From contig CM028383.1 of the NCBI GenBank assembly GCA_013146195.2, forward strand, positions 16,515,642 through 16,579,641: a stretch of 64,000 nucleotides of DNA, written 5' to 3'. The notes beneath the pieces are model-generated. The model did no database searches. It saw only the letters and a list, made by a program, of their open reading frames with translations, and was not told the origin of the DNA. Shown piece after piece: positions 1-10,471 of the stretch. The stretch's first letter is position 1. Each line of letters starts with the position of its first letter. The position numbers and the translations under genes are program-made. The stretch is from Codonopsis lanceolata (taxonomy: Eukaryota; Streptophyta; Magnoliopsida; Asterales; Campanulaceae).

Positions 1-2253
1 ATTCTGTACCATCTACACTAACTCTTAGTCATATATTTGATTGTAAGATGTTAAGGAAACTAAATTTAGATTTCTTGAAGAGATAATTCACGATGGAAAG
101 AGGATTAAGCATTCCCACACCAAAATGAGATTTAAAATTTATAATGAAGCAAGAAAAATACAAGAACAACAAACAATTCTACCCGCATCCCTTTGCCGAA
201 ACGACCTTCCTCGTGGGGAAACAGAAGTAACATAATTCACTGAAGTAGCCAAGCACATCCGTGCTCCTTTAGCCAAACATTTGTCCTTAGTGCATAACCT
301 AACAAAGAATGTCTCAAGGGAGTTGAACACCCACAGTTTACATAAATGAATTGTCATACTACTAAATCATTCTTCCTTCATGTTAAGACCTTTCACAGTA
401 AACTTAATTGTATCATCAAGTCTTGATTTCTGGATATTTTGCAGGAATAAACTGGACAGTTTCTTTTAAGTTTTAACATGTCTTTGAGAGGGTGAATGGA
501 ACAATTGTTCTCCTTTGACATAGATCATCCAGACGCTCTCTCTTGTGCACATTCTTCTAGTAGCAATGAACATTTCGTGTCACAGAACTTTTTCTTAGTT
601 AGAAATTGTTTTCACTATTAGGGTATCACTCATTAGATGGCTATAAGAAGAGGAGGCTTATACTTTGGGAGCACATATTCATGTCTTAGAAATGGAATTT
701 CTTGCTTCCACGTGGTAACTTATGATAAAAGTAAATTTATCAAACTTGAACAATGAGCTATCATACTGTGGAGAACTACAACTGTATTCATTGGTACTTA
801 AAACTCATGTCACCCTAGAGATCTTAAATTGAAAAGGTTCCTTTCCTAATGTTTGTAGGTCAGTAAACAATTCAAGGGCAGGAACAGGGAGGAAGGTAAT
901 TCACACCCAAATCACGATTATCAACTCGATGGACATGCTTTTCATACTGCTCCAAATGGAGTCTATAGTCACCAAGAAAGAGAAAAAAATAATTGAAAAT
1001 TGAAGCAATGTTTCTGGTTCCTCAGTCAAATTCCTAAACACCCGCCCCTAACTATGCAGCAGATTTGACGGCATCCAAAGCATGGGTCATGACAGAAGCC
1101 ACATTCAAAAGAGAGAAATGGAAAACCTGATTACTAAGCTACTTGATCACGTATGTCAGTGGCTCCGATGGGCCAACAAGAGCCTACTTAATTGAAACAA
1201 AAAATATGATAGAAAATAAAATAATTAAAAGCACAATATCTAAGCAAATAGAAATTCAATTACATAAGCCATAAAGTACGATATTCAATACACAAAATAT
1301 AAAATACACCAGATTTAGAAGGTTTAGATTGCTTCTGAGAACGACTGGTTTGAACTTCAGAAGGTCCGGTATGGGTTTGAAATGGGCTAGTTTGGGTTTG
1401 AGAAGGCTGAGATTGATCAACTTGGATATTATAAGAAGCTTCATCGAATGGTTAGGCCTTAGTTTCTTGAATTTTTTTGAAATCATAACTGTTACATAAT
1501 AAAAAATAATCAATAATTAAATAGAATGTACTAATTCAATTAAAGTAATCAATTAGAACACGTAAATTAACTCCACTCATGGATTTCAAACCAGCTTGAA
1601 ATTTAAACATAGTCAGTATACATTTTAAAATTCATGCCAATTAGATATTCACACCAACTCTTAAATCATAATCTCTAAAATCTAAACAACCAACAATGGA
1701 ATGAAATTATCCACCACTAACCAATTTGAAATCAGCCCAAGTTGGGGATAATCCCAAATTTAGGGATACCAAAATAAGCATAAAACTATCAGTTAACCTA
1801 TAAACATAGTCATGCACGTCACGGGATCACTTAATCATGCTAACAATACCCACAAATCATTCAAAATCAACAAAAAGAAACCCCAATATTTAACTTCTAG
1901 GGTTTGAAAATTAAGAATACCTTTTTGATTGAAGGTCTGAGACGGTATGTGCTATGTTCCGGTTGCTTTGTCACTTCACCATCGTCTTCCGCCCGTTGCC
2001 CGTCCTTTTCGCCGGCGTAGCTCTCCAGTCTCCACTCTCAGTTCAGTCGTCCCTCTCTCTAAGTCTGAGTTGCAAGAACAGAACAAATTGTGAGACTCCT
2101 CCAACTGAACAAAATCTGGGAAGGTTTAGTTTAATTTTCATTTTGACCCATCAACAATCATCAATTGACACTTAAAACCCTTGATTTCCAAAAAGAGAAA
2201 AAATATTCTTGGGACCAAATCATGCTGGGCAAAGGCTGGATCCGCCCCAGCTT
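1..2253. other. AT-rich flank with weak gene-like segments, no supported gene
   Basis: No recognisable protein family was found here. Two minus-strand segments look slightly gene-like. About 1930-2110 reads on the minus strand like a 5' leader: it is relatively GC-rich and runs into a possible splice donor near 1919-1925. About 1260-1455 has an open minus-strand frame rich in Gln, Ser, Pro and Thr with repeated QT/SQ pairs, preceded by a T-rich tract ending in AG. They could be exons of one decayed minus-strand gene, but no domain links them. Confidence 0.25.
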
Positions 2254-2849
2254 GGAGTATGCAGGGCCGTTCCAAGTATTTAATTGGCTCAGGGCGAAGC
2301 TTAAGAAATGACATTTATTCAATAACCAAAATTAATATTTAGAAAAAATCACGGGCCGCTCCACTTTTTGAAACTTCTAATCGCTAAAGTACACCATTTT
2401 TTGTTATTAACCGGAAAAAAATCACTTTTAACGGCAAAATGACTATGATACCCTTAATGAACTGTAGGCGCGCTATGTAGGTCATTATTTTTGCACCGTG
2501 ATTCATCAATTTTTATTGAATTAGTGTAACTGCTAGTCTATTTTTGTACCGCAATTCATCAATTTTAGTGCATTAATTTTTGGACCGTGGTTCAATAATG
2601 TAATTGTTAGTCTATTTTTGAACCACGATTCATCAATTTTAATGCATTAATATTTTTCCCTAATATTTATACATAAGTGACCTAAGTCATAACATACTCA
2701 AGAAATATTAAGACTATAACTATTACTAATTGGGCTGTTTGAGAATTGTCGAATTGGAATGCATGAAGTGAGTTAGGGTCGTGTCTTAAGTTTGATAATT
2801 GTCGAAGTAGGCTGTTTTCTTTAGATTTTTGGTCTTTTCAGCTAGTTGC

Positions 2850-3380
2850 TGTGAGTGCCCTGGATGCTCTCGCGCCCTTAGATAGGGGTGCACGACGTGT
2901 GGAAGGACACCACGCTTTCCATTTCACCCTCCCTTGTGTAGGGGAAGACAAAATTAAAAATGCGGAAATTGTGCTGTCAAGAAGCGCGTTGAATACGCCT
3001 CGGTCACTTTAGTGATTTTTGGTCCATTATGGGAGCTTTTGGTTTTTTGTATCAGGTTATCCCTTTTTTAGGGGATAATAGGATGCAGGAATACATCATC
3101 CTTTCATTCGCGTCTTCCCTTGTGTAGGGGAAAATGGAAAGTGCAAGAAAGGATGTTGCGGGTCCCACTACAGACTTTATAAAAATTGCCTTAAGGCCTA
3201 TTTCGGATCGCTATGAATGCTTTGAGTTTTCTATATCAAGTTATCCCTTTTTTAGGGGATACCAGGATACAAGAATACATTACCCTTTCATTCTCATTCT
3301 CCCTTGTCTAGGGGAAAACGGAAAATAATAAGAAAGGATGTTGCGATGCCTCACTGTGATCCAAAATGTTTTGACAGAGT
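2850..3380. repeat. Tandem array of about 190-bp units in the LTR end
   Basis: Three diverged units each contain an AACATCC-type segment (GGATGTTG on this strand) and paired motifs of the form TCCCTTGTNTAGGGGAA. The inner edge carries GACGACTCTGTC, which resembles the primer binding site used by this LTR family. The same arrangement recurs at 8230-8811 and 29040-29590. Confidence 0.7.
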
Positions 3381-4620
3381 CGTCATCTTTATTTTAAGGA
3401 GCAAATAAAGAAAAAACCAAAAATAAAACCAGAGAATGCAAAAAAATCGGGTTCGGAGGGTAAGTTACGAGTTGGGAAGGTGCTAGGCACCCAACTCCCC
3501 ATTTCGGTCTCAAAAACAATTTTTGGCTAAAGTATGTTTTTTGTTATATTTATCTAGTAAATAAATAAAGCATTAAAGAGAGAGAAAAGAAAATAAATAC
3601 ATCCATGTCTACATTATTTACGGACTTGCAGCCGCCTCATTCCAATAATTTACAAACACACTTAAAAATATTTGGCCATAATAATGACTATTTTTAATGT
3701 TATTTTCTAAATAAATCCTAGCAGCACAACGGCTTATATTTTTACATTTGGTCGGATGGAAAATAGTTTTTTTTTAAATATAAAATAACGCTCTTAAAGG
3801 CTCACCTTTTAGAGCGTGGTGTGTTCGCTCTGTCCTTCCGGGAGAGGGAGTCTTTTTTGCCGCTACAGTTCGGGCAGAGTGACTACTTCCAAAGGTTGCT
3901 TTTGGGCACCGTAAAACGGGCGGAGCAACTGCTTGTTTTTTTGCTGCTGCTTGCTTACTGGCGGTGGAAATCGGGTAGAACAACTGCTTGTTTCTAGCAA
4001 ATTTGGCCTTTTTACTCGGGCAGAGCAACTGCTCTTTTCGAGATTTTTGGACCGGGGAAATAGGGTGGTAACATAGCTGGGGGGCTAAGGTTCACTTTGG
4101 CCGGTTGGTATTGCGTTTGGAGGAGTTTTGACAGGGTTTCGAGGCTTTATAGGAGAAGGCGCTCACTATCTCTCGATCGCTCACTATTCTCACGGCGTAA
4201 TAACAACGCAGAGAAGTTTCTGGGTTTTTTTCATTGTGCTCAAAGCGAACCCCGGGGCCTCTATTTATAGGCTGAGAGAGGGACACCGCTGGAATTTTTG
4301 GATTTCACTATGTGCTTGACCAACTTGTACCGCGTGCTTTAGGAATGGTACAATATGTTAAGTTTGCGGTGCACTGTAGCAAGCTGGGCGTCGGAACCAG
4401 CCCATTTGGGCGCCACGCCAAGGAGACCTTTTGACCGTGCCAGTGCTCAATTCTTCATCCATTTTTGACACTTTTAGCCCCTACATTTTACTGTTTTGCG
4501 CATCATGCTTTGCCTTTTTGCATTTTTAAACCTTGTAACTTGACATTTGTTAAGTTTTAACAGGTCTTGATATCTCATGTCAATGTTACGTACCAGGGGT
4601 ACGAAATTGGGGTGTCTACA
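2850..4620 (-). mobile_element. Solo LTR of a TGTAGACACC-type gypsy family, inside the hAT element
   Basis: On the minus strand the sequence begins TGTAGACACCCC and ends GGCACTCACA. The flanks are GTTGC (2845-2849) and GCTGC (4621-4625), a 5-bp target duplication with one mismatch. There is no primer binding site or internal domain on either side, so it is a solo LTR left by recombination. A TATA box (TATAAATAG, minus strand) lies near 4262-4270. The promoter-distal end (2850-3380) is a tandem array, and about 3860-4040 carries repeats of an AGCAACTGCTC box. The same family occurs at 7.3-8.8 kb and 29.0-30.7 kb. Confidence 0.8.
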
Positions 4621-4744
4621 GCTGCATTAAAAAAAAACATTAACTCAATATAATACTATTACTAATACCCACAAAATTTTAGGCCCTTAATTAACTTGGG
4701 CCCTGAGCTGATGCCCAACCTTCCCTTGCCTAGGGTCGGCCCTG

Positions 4745-5273
4745 GGAGTATGTAATATGTATATAGTCAAAAAGGAGTTGACATGCATTAGGACATAGGA
4801 GGCACCTTAATCGATCACCATAATCTAATAAAATCTTGAGCAATTGAGCTCATCTAGAAAATATCATCTCACATAACATTGTTGGAGTCATAAATCATTT
4901 CAAATATCAATTACATAGACCGATATTATGTTTTTTCTGCAATCTCGTAACAATCCTTCAAATCACCCCGAATCTGTAATCTTCAGCAAAAACATATTTA
5001 ACGTTATCACTAAATTCTTGATCAGCACACTCTCGAGTCTTGACATATAGAGAAGCAAAAGGATGATAAATTGATAACTATAAGTTTCAATTGTCAAATG
5101 TGATTTTTCGGGATGGGGGAGCAATTGTATAGCACACGCAAACACGAAGAAGAAAGATTGAAGAATAATTTTTAGGGTGTGTTTAGCTTCGTTAATTAAT
5201 AATTTTGAGTTTTGGGGTTAAAAGTTGCTAAATCACGCCCGAAAAACAATAAACCTAATCAGTTATCGGATTG
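4745..5273. other. Gene-free spacer between the hAT element and a Tat-type LTR
   Basis: AT-rich sequence with short open frames of about 60 codons and no recognisable domain, splice pattern or terminal repeats. Confidence 0.5.
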
Positions 5274-5995
5274 TGATGTGACAAAAATGCAGCTTGGGCC
5301 GTCCATGTGATGGGTAGGATAACTGGGCTTGATCTGCTTCCTTGAACATGATTAAGAGCACGAAAACACCTTAGTAGAAGTGCAAGGCTTGGCCTCGCAA
5401 AACCACTCCGGCGTGAAAGTAAGTATCATGTGTAAGAGTCATGACAGAGGTTCTAGGCTCAAGAAAGAATGTGTACCTTGTTTGTGGTTTATGGAGGGGT
5501 ATTTATAGGCTCCCAATGACGTATAATTCGGATGGGATTCAACTTCCATAATTATCCATTCAATTAGGGGTGAAACCCCTAAATTGTAGGTGTGATAGGC
5601 GACTGACCGCGTGAATGCAGGAATAAATATGGTAAGTGTCATGCTCGGATAAGGAAACCTTTAACTTGTCTTGGAGAGCAAGTTTCCTAGGCTCCCTGCT
5701 CGTTATGCGCCCGGCGAGCAAGGCTCTGCCCGGCTACATGGTGTAGACTGATTTGAGATAAGTGTTGATCCAGGACGTGGCCTCTGGTTGGACAGGAAAG
5801 GCCAGTACTCGAAAAGATTTGGACGAGATGAGTCTGATTCTTTGCCCGCTGTGAGTGTGGTCCCCAGGCATGGCCCCTGGTCGGGCAGGCAAGGCTTGTG
5901 TCCAACTAGATTTTAGGCGGGAGTTTATATAATATCTCACTAGCTCTGCCCGCTAATCCTGGTAGGTCCCACACTGGTTAAGCTCGTGACTGGCA
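5274..5995 (-). mobile_element. Tat-type LTR (copy C), minus orientation
   Basis: The outer end matches LTRs at 8938-9595 and 27886-28442 over blocks with ACTGGGC, ACTCCGGYGTGA and a TATA box (minus strand TATAAATA at 5500-5507). The minus-strand reading ends in the TCA-type terminus at 5274. Its inner start (TGCC, at 5995) is preceded on the minus strand by a purine-rich tract (AGAAAAAGAGCTAAGGG) that can serve as polypurine tract. No target duplication was identified. It is interpreted as the 3' LTR of a Tat-like element whose antisense ORF follows at 6376-7316. Confidence 0.6.
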
Positions 5996-6375
5996 CGTGA
6001 CCCTTAGCTCTTTTTCTGGCGAGTATTCATGCTCGGAGCGGGGAGCGTGTATGCTGGATGATGTTGCTCTTGTTCCGGGCTCCAACACTTGTGAATTTTT
6101 TGAGGAAATGGTGGAGGATTTGGAGAGCAGGTTTGTAGAAGGTTTTGGAACCTCAATGGAAGACAACTGGAGCGTGCTGAGGAAGCTTGCCGTTGAGAGA
6201 GCAGTAGGGCGAGTAGGCGTAAGGGCGCGTGAGCTGTCAGGATGCCGCATGACTTGATGGGGGCGTAGTTTCCGAAGCGGCGCATTTAATGTGCGCGTGC
6301 TAGGGGTGACACCATCCGTCCTTCCAAGCGCCATTTTGGCCTCCGCTTTTCCCCCCAAAACCGAAAACCCCGGCC

Positions 6376-6382
6376 TATAAAA
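6376..6382 (+). promoter_or_regulatory. TATA box for the antisense extra ORF (copy C)
   Basis: TATAAAA within GGCCTATAAAAGGCC. It lies 0.87 kb from and divergent to the LTR TATA box at 5500-5507. A leader exon, a GTAAGT donor (6611) and an acceptor at 6879 follow in the same orientation. Equivalent boxes precede the other antisense ORF copies. Confidence 0.5.
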
Positions 6383-6879
6383 GGCCTGCCCCCTCTTCCT
6401 CTAAACCTTTTACGGTTTATGAATTTTAGAGACATAATTTCTTCAAGCTTTCCAGCGTTCTTGCTGCTGCTGCTTTGGAGCGATTCCCAGGTTCCAGTGT
6501 CCTTGTGCTCCAATTCCAACTTCTTATTTGCCTTCGGCGTTTCAAGTTTTACATTGGTTCAGTTTCCTCCCCCGATTGCCCACAGAAGACGCTCCAAACC
6601 AGGCCTGATAGTAAGTTTCTTGCCCTCTTTTTTCTGGTTTGTTCTTCGTTTTTCTGGGTTTGATGAAGGTTTCTAGGTTTACTCCCTTCATCTTCATACG
6701 TTTCTGGGTAGGAGCCTCAAGATTAGAATCGACCCTTAGGTAGAGATCAAGGAAAAGATCAAGTGATTTTGCTCGCTAGGCGGGCATCCTTGGTGTACCT
6801 AGACTTAAGAATTTTCCCCTTTTGCTTTATCGGTTATCCAGGCAGAACATTGACTTTCCTTCCTCGATCTCTTTTGTAG

Positions 6880-7316
6880 ATGTCAAATGTTTTGGAAAAT
6901 GACCGTGAAACCTTCAATTACGGTGGGCGGAACGAATCACTCAGCAGCGAGGAGACTCCTCCTGTAGATTTTATGCGAGAAGACGGGGAAGAATCCGTGA
7001 TCGGAAAAACCATTCCCAGGCGGATGGCAACCCCATAGTTGACCTCGTCGATTCCTCCAGCGGGCACGGTGATTCTGGAGAGAAGAGTGTTCAGGGAGGC
7101 GGATACGCTGAACAGCAGGTAAACCGAGCCGAAGGCGTGGCCGGAGAAGTGCGGCCCGTGCAGGGAGAGGCGGCTAGGGGTGTCTTGGAATCTGATGAAG
7201 TAGATGGCGTGCCCCTTGCCCGCCGCATGAAAAAAACTGGCCGCTCCCAGGTGGAGGCCACCCTCGAAGAGACTGCTGATGATGATGACAACATGCCCTT
7301 AAAAGAGAAAACTTAA
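6880..7316 (+). pseudogene. Antisense extra ORF of Tat-type element (copy C), N-terminal part only
   Basis: The ATG at 6880 follows directly after a splice acceptor (TTTTGTAG, ending 6879). The presumed 5' UTR intron runs 6611-6879 from a GTAAGT donor. The first frame gives an acidic, Ser/Glu-rich peptide that stops at 7036-7038. The reading continues in a second frame (from about 7010) through an acidic stretch and a short basic RRMKK patch to about 7316. There it is cut by a truncated LTR of another family. The corresponding protein in copies A and B continues into a putative gypsy-type transposon domain and a coiled coil, both absent here. It lies antisense to the LTR at 5274-5995, as in the other copies. 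The first exon is presumably non-coding. Confidence 0.5.
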
Positions 7317-7587
7317 TGACGAAGGAGTCCCCATCTCAGCCTATAAATAGAAGGCCTTGGCTTCAGTGAATTCACTCCAGACTTCACGCACATAGTTCAC
7401 ACACCGCGATCACGCAGTAAAATTTCTCCCACGGTGAGTTTTGAGAGAGCGTTATGAAAGTTCCCATCTTCTAAGCCTCGAAGCTCCGTCAAATCTCCTC
7501 CAAACAAACACAAAACCAACCGGTCAAAGTGAACCTTAGCCTCCCAGCTAGGATTCCACTCTATTTTCCCGGTCCAAAAATCTCAAA

Positions 7588-7752
7588 AAGAGCAATTGCT
7601 CTACCCGAATCCAAACGCCAAATCTGTAAGAAGCAAACAGTTGCTTTGCCCGATTTCCGCCGTCAGCAAGAAAATAACAGCTAAAAGCAAGTAGTTGCTC
7701 TGCCCCTTTCCCGAGGCCTAAAAGAAACGTTCGGAAGCAGTTACTCTGCCCG
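7588..7752 (+). repeat. Array of AGCAACTGCTCTGCCCG-type boxes in the LTR leader
   Basis: Four boxes at about 50-bp spacing (near 7590, 7637, 7691 and 7735), each with an AGCAANTGCT-like core followed by CTGCCCGA. The first box holds the perfect palindrome GAGCAATTGCTC. The same boxes occur in the LTRs near 3880-4030 and 30060-30180. Confidence 0.7.
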
Positions 7753-8000
7753 AATCTCCGCAACAGCAAAAGACCCCCTCTCGCGGAAGGACAGAGCGAG
7801 CACACCTCACGCTCTTAAAAGTAAACCTTTAAGAGGTTTAATTAAAAGTGTTATTTTTAGTCGGCACAATGTAAAAGTATAAGCAGTTATGCTGCTTGGA
7901 TTTCTATAGAAAATAACACTAAAAAGAGTCATTATTATGGCCAAATATTTATAAATATATTTGTAATTCCTATAAGGAGGATGTTGCAAATTTGTAATAA

Positions 8001-8009
<9 letters not shown>

Positions 8010-8045
<36 letters not shown>
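8010..8045. repeat. (TA)n microsatellite
   Basis: A run of alternating T and A inside the truncated LTR. The six-frame translation through it is an IYIY artefact. Confidence 0.9.
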
Positions 8046-8048
<3 letters not shown>

Positions 8049-8229
8049 TAAATGATTTATTTCATTTGCTAAATAAATATAATAAAAGCATATTTTTGCC
8101 AAAAACTATTTTTGAGACCGAAAGGGTGAGTTGGGTGCCTAACACCTTCTCACCTCGTAACTTAGCCTCCGGACCCTTTACAAAATCTGATTATTTTTTG
8201 TTTTTCTTTATTTCTCCTTAAAATAAAGA

Positions 8230-8811
8230 TGGCGACTATGTTACAACATTTTGGATCACAGTGAGGCCGGACGTATTCCCACGCGCCTTCGCAACATCCT
8301 TTTTGTACTTTTAATTTCGTTTTCCCCTAAATAAGGGAAGATGGAATGAAAAGGGCGTTGCATTTTCTGTACCTTGTTTTCCCCTAAACAAGGGAGGATG
8401 AGATATGGAAAAACCCAAAGCACTCATAGTGATCCAAAATGAACCTAAGTCTACAGTGAGGTCGGACGTATTCCCACGCGCTCTTGCAACATCCTTTTTG
8501 CACTTTTAATTTCGTTTTCCCCTAAACAAGTGAAGATGGAATAAAAAGGGTGATGCATTTTCTACATCTTGCTTTCCCCTAAACAAGGGAGGACAAAATA
8601 CAGAAAAACTCAAAGCACTCATAGTGGACCAAAGCACACTCAGTGGCCGAGGCGTATTCAACGCGCTTTTGACAACACTCTTTTTGCACTTTTAAGTTCG
8701 TTTTCCCCTAAACAAGGGAAGATGTAATGAAAAGAGTGATGTCTTTGCCGAATCTCGTGTTCCCCTAAAAAAGGGAGCGCGGTATCAGGAGAAATCCCGG
8801 GGCACTCACAG
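8230..8811 (+). repeat. Three tandem units of about 190 bp at the LTR end
   Basis: The landmark CGTATTC recurs at about 8272, 8467 and 8653, giving spacings of about 195 and 186 bp. Each unit holds two TTCCCCTAAACAAGGGA-like motifs and an AAAGCACTCATAGTG-like boundary. A PBS-like GGCGACTATGTT stands at the head of the array (8231) and a real PBS stands at its tail. Confidence 0.75.
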
Positions 8812-8830
8812 TGGCGACTCTGTTGGGGAC
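8812..8830 (+). promoter_or_regulatory. Primer binding site of a Tat/Ogre-like gypsy element
   Basis: TGGCGACTCTGTTGGGGAC starts two bases after the LTR end. PBS sequences starting TGGCGACTC are typical of Tat/Ogre-lineage elements. Only about 107 bp of internal sequence, ending in a long poly-A tract (8878-8900), survives before the next LTR. Confidence 0.75.
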
Positions 8831-8937
8831 GTCGTTTTTATTTTAAATAAAAATGGAGGGCTAGACTCATTTTCATAAAAAAAAAAAAAAAAAAAAAAAA
8901 ACAAGTTTTCTTTAGTTTCTAGCTAAAATATGCTTAT

Positions 8938-9595
8938 TGATGCGTCCAAAATAATCCAAGGACGTACTGGGCTTCACAACTTGGATATCTGGCTTTCAAT
9001 TTTATCCAATATCTTCAAGGCCCAAACCTGAAATATAAACAATGATTGTGAACTGGGCAGGGGCTTTCCCTGCAAATGCTCTCCGGCATGAGAATCAGTA
9101 ATCACTTAGGGGAGTAAATAATTTGACAGAGTTTAGCCTTGGTTTTGAAATCACATAAATCCCTCCCTTGATTGGAGGGGTTTTATAGCCTTCATGGGAG
9201 ACTGGATTACTCCCCCATTAAATGTCACCATGTATGGCGGGCACATTAACTACTATGTCTAACACAACAGCATCATCATGAATGTGGAAGGGAGTTTTCT
9301 CGAGATAACTGCCCACATCCAGGATGACCGTTACTTGCATAACCAAAATGGTAAGCCTGCTCGTTGAGCACTTGCCCGCTGGGCGTTTAGCCCCCAACTC
9401 ATTGTATTTGGCTCCCAGCTCGCTGTATACTTGCCAATTTGGTATTTAGCTCCCTGATTTTGAGATATAAATGCTAGGGTCTCATACCAAACTGATCAAA
9501 GTCTGGCCACTGCCCACTTCATAATTTCGACTTGGACTAAAGTAAATGTGTCGGGCACGTGACTTACATTTGGGCCTATCGGGCCAGGCAGCTCA
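8938..9595 (-). mobile_element. Tat-type LTR (copy B), minus orientation
   Basis: On the minus strand it starts TGAGCTGCC at 9595, directly after the polypurine tract AAGAAGCAGGGGG plus a few bases, and ends GGACGCATCA at 8938. The TATA box is TATAAAA on the minus strand (9181-9187). End motifs and polypurine tract match copy A at 27886-28442, confirming orientation. It is interpreted as the 3' LTR of a Tat-like element whose pol region has been lost. The antisense extra ORF follows at 10472-13167. Confidence 0.75.
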
Positions 9596-9904
9596 GTAGC
9601 CCCCTGCTTCTTGTCTGGTGAGTATCTATGCTCGGAGCGAGGAGAAGTGTCCTGAAGCTTTCCAGATCTGATCGTTGATAAGACAGATTCATTTTGAACA
9701 TTCACAAGTGGTGTTCCCCAGCCAAGTGTTACAAGTGGTTGCCAGCCCTAAGAGGTTTAACCCTAAAGGGACGGGCCGCCATTTAGCTGTCTTTCACTCA
9801 TGCGTGCACATGTACCGAGGCGTCATTTAATGCAACGCTTCGGTTCCCACGCTATATTGATGAGCCAAGCTGCCTCGATAACCGCCCCAAGACAATTTCC
9901 CTAT

Positions 9905-9912
9905 TATAAAAA
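9905..9912 (+). promoter_or_regulatory. TATA box for the antisense extra ORF (copy B)
   Basis: TATAAAAA, about 0.7 kb from and divergent to the LTR TATA box at 9181-9187. It is followed by a leader exon ending CAACAG with a GTATTT donor at 10064. Confidence 0.5.
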
Positions 9913-10063
9913 GAGAAAAACCACATTGGTTTATATTTTTCCACATTCGAAGAATCCCAACAACAATCCTCATTCCCCTTCTGCATTCAGCCGAAGAAAA
10001 AGTAACTTGCACGCGAAATTGAGACTTCTACGAACCTCTTCAGTTCAATCTTCCAATCAACAG

Positions 10064-10470
10064 GTATTTCTTGACTTGTACCCACATCCAAAAATTGATT
10101 TGTTTCCCTTCTGTTCCTTTATTTTTACTGTCGGAGATCCCTAATTTCGGGGCTTAATGATGCCGGCTGGGTATATGATGACAGTTCTGTTACGATATAA
10201 AAATCAATCTGTTGTGAACTAGGGCGTCTGATGCCCATTTCCTCTCTATTCATCTTGAATCTTCTTCTCTCACCAAACGACACAAACCTTAGAAAATCAC
10301 GGGTCTGGGCGTTTCACGAACTTGTCCAGCCCTAGAGGGGGGGAATCGTGGAATACCTGACTAGTGCCCCGTTCGCTGGTCTTAGGATGAACCCTTACCA
10401 TGGGTTTTTCTTGTTTGCTCTTGCTTGTCTACCCGAGCAGGGTTTAACATGTATTCCTTGATTCCTGTAG
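10064..10470 (+). other. Predicted 5' UTR intron of the antisense ORF (copy B)
   Basis: Donor CAG/GTATTT and acceptor TTCCTGTAG, with the ORF start codon one base into the next exon. The same geometry is seen at 26959-27382 (minus), 17611-17806 (minus) and 6611-6879 (plus). This is a prediction from consensus sites only. Confidence 0.5.
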
Positions 10471-10471
10471 G

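Larger units (their letters stand above)
2262..4744. mobile_element. Non-autonomous hAT-type transposon (nested host of a solo LTR)
   Basis: The ends are short inverted repeats, CAGGGCCG on the left and CGGCCCTG on the right. They are flanked by a perfect 8-bp target duplication, GGAGTATG (2254-2261 and 4745-4752). CAGGG-type ends with an 8-bp duplication are characteristic of the hAT superfamily. No transposase is present. Without the LTR inserted at 2850-4620 and its duplication, the element would be about 0.7 kb, so it is a non-autonomous derivative. The left arm (about 2485-2650) holds an imperfect repeat around the motif ATTCATCAATTTT. Confidence 0.8.
7325..8811 (+). mobile_element. 5'-truncated LTR of the TGTAGACACC-type gypsy family
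   Basis: Homologous to the solo LTRs at 2850-4620 and 29040-30729 but in plus orientation. The first third (U3 start with TGTAGACACC) is missing. Homology begins near 7325, just before the TATA box (TATAAATA, 7342-7349). It carries the AGCAATTGCTC box array at 7590-7752 and the 190-bp array at 8230-8811, and ends in CACTCACA at 8810. A primer binding site follows directly, so this was a 5' LTR. Confidence 0.75.

Noticed and set aside
139..357. Minus-strand open frame of 72 codons
   Set aside because: No family resemblance, no splice context and ordinary length for chance in this composition.
5734..6358. Overlapping open frames on both strands in the Tat-type LTR/leader region
   Set aside because: The same region in the other copies does not preserve these frames. 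It is interpreted as LTR and non-coding leader.
7548..7805. Antisense frame in the LTR with repeated Glu-Gln-Leu blocks, similar to one at 30003-30221
   Set aside because: The similarity follows from the shared AGCAACTGCTC box array. The frame is not kept open in the third LTR copy in a convincing way.
8000..8221. Open frame starting in the TA microsatellite
   Set aside because: The IYIY repeat is a direct translation of (TA)n, and the rest lies in LTR sequence.
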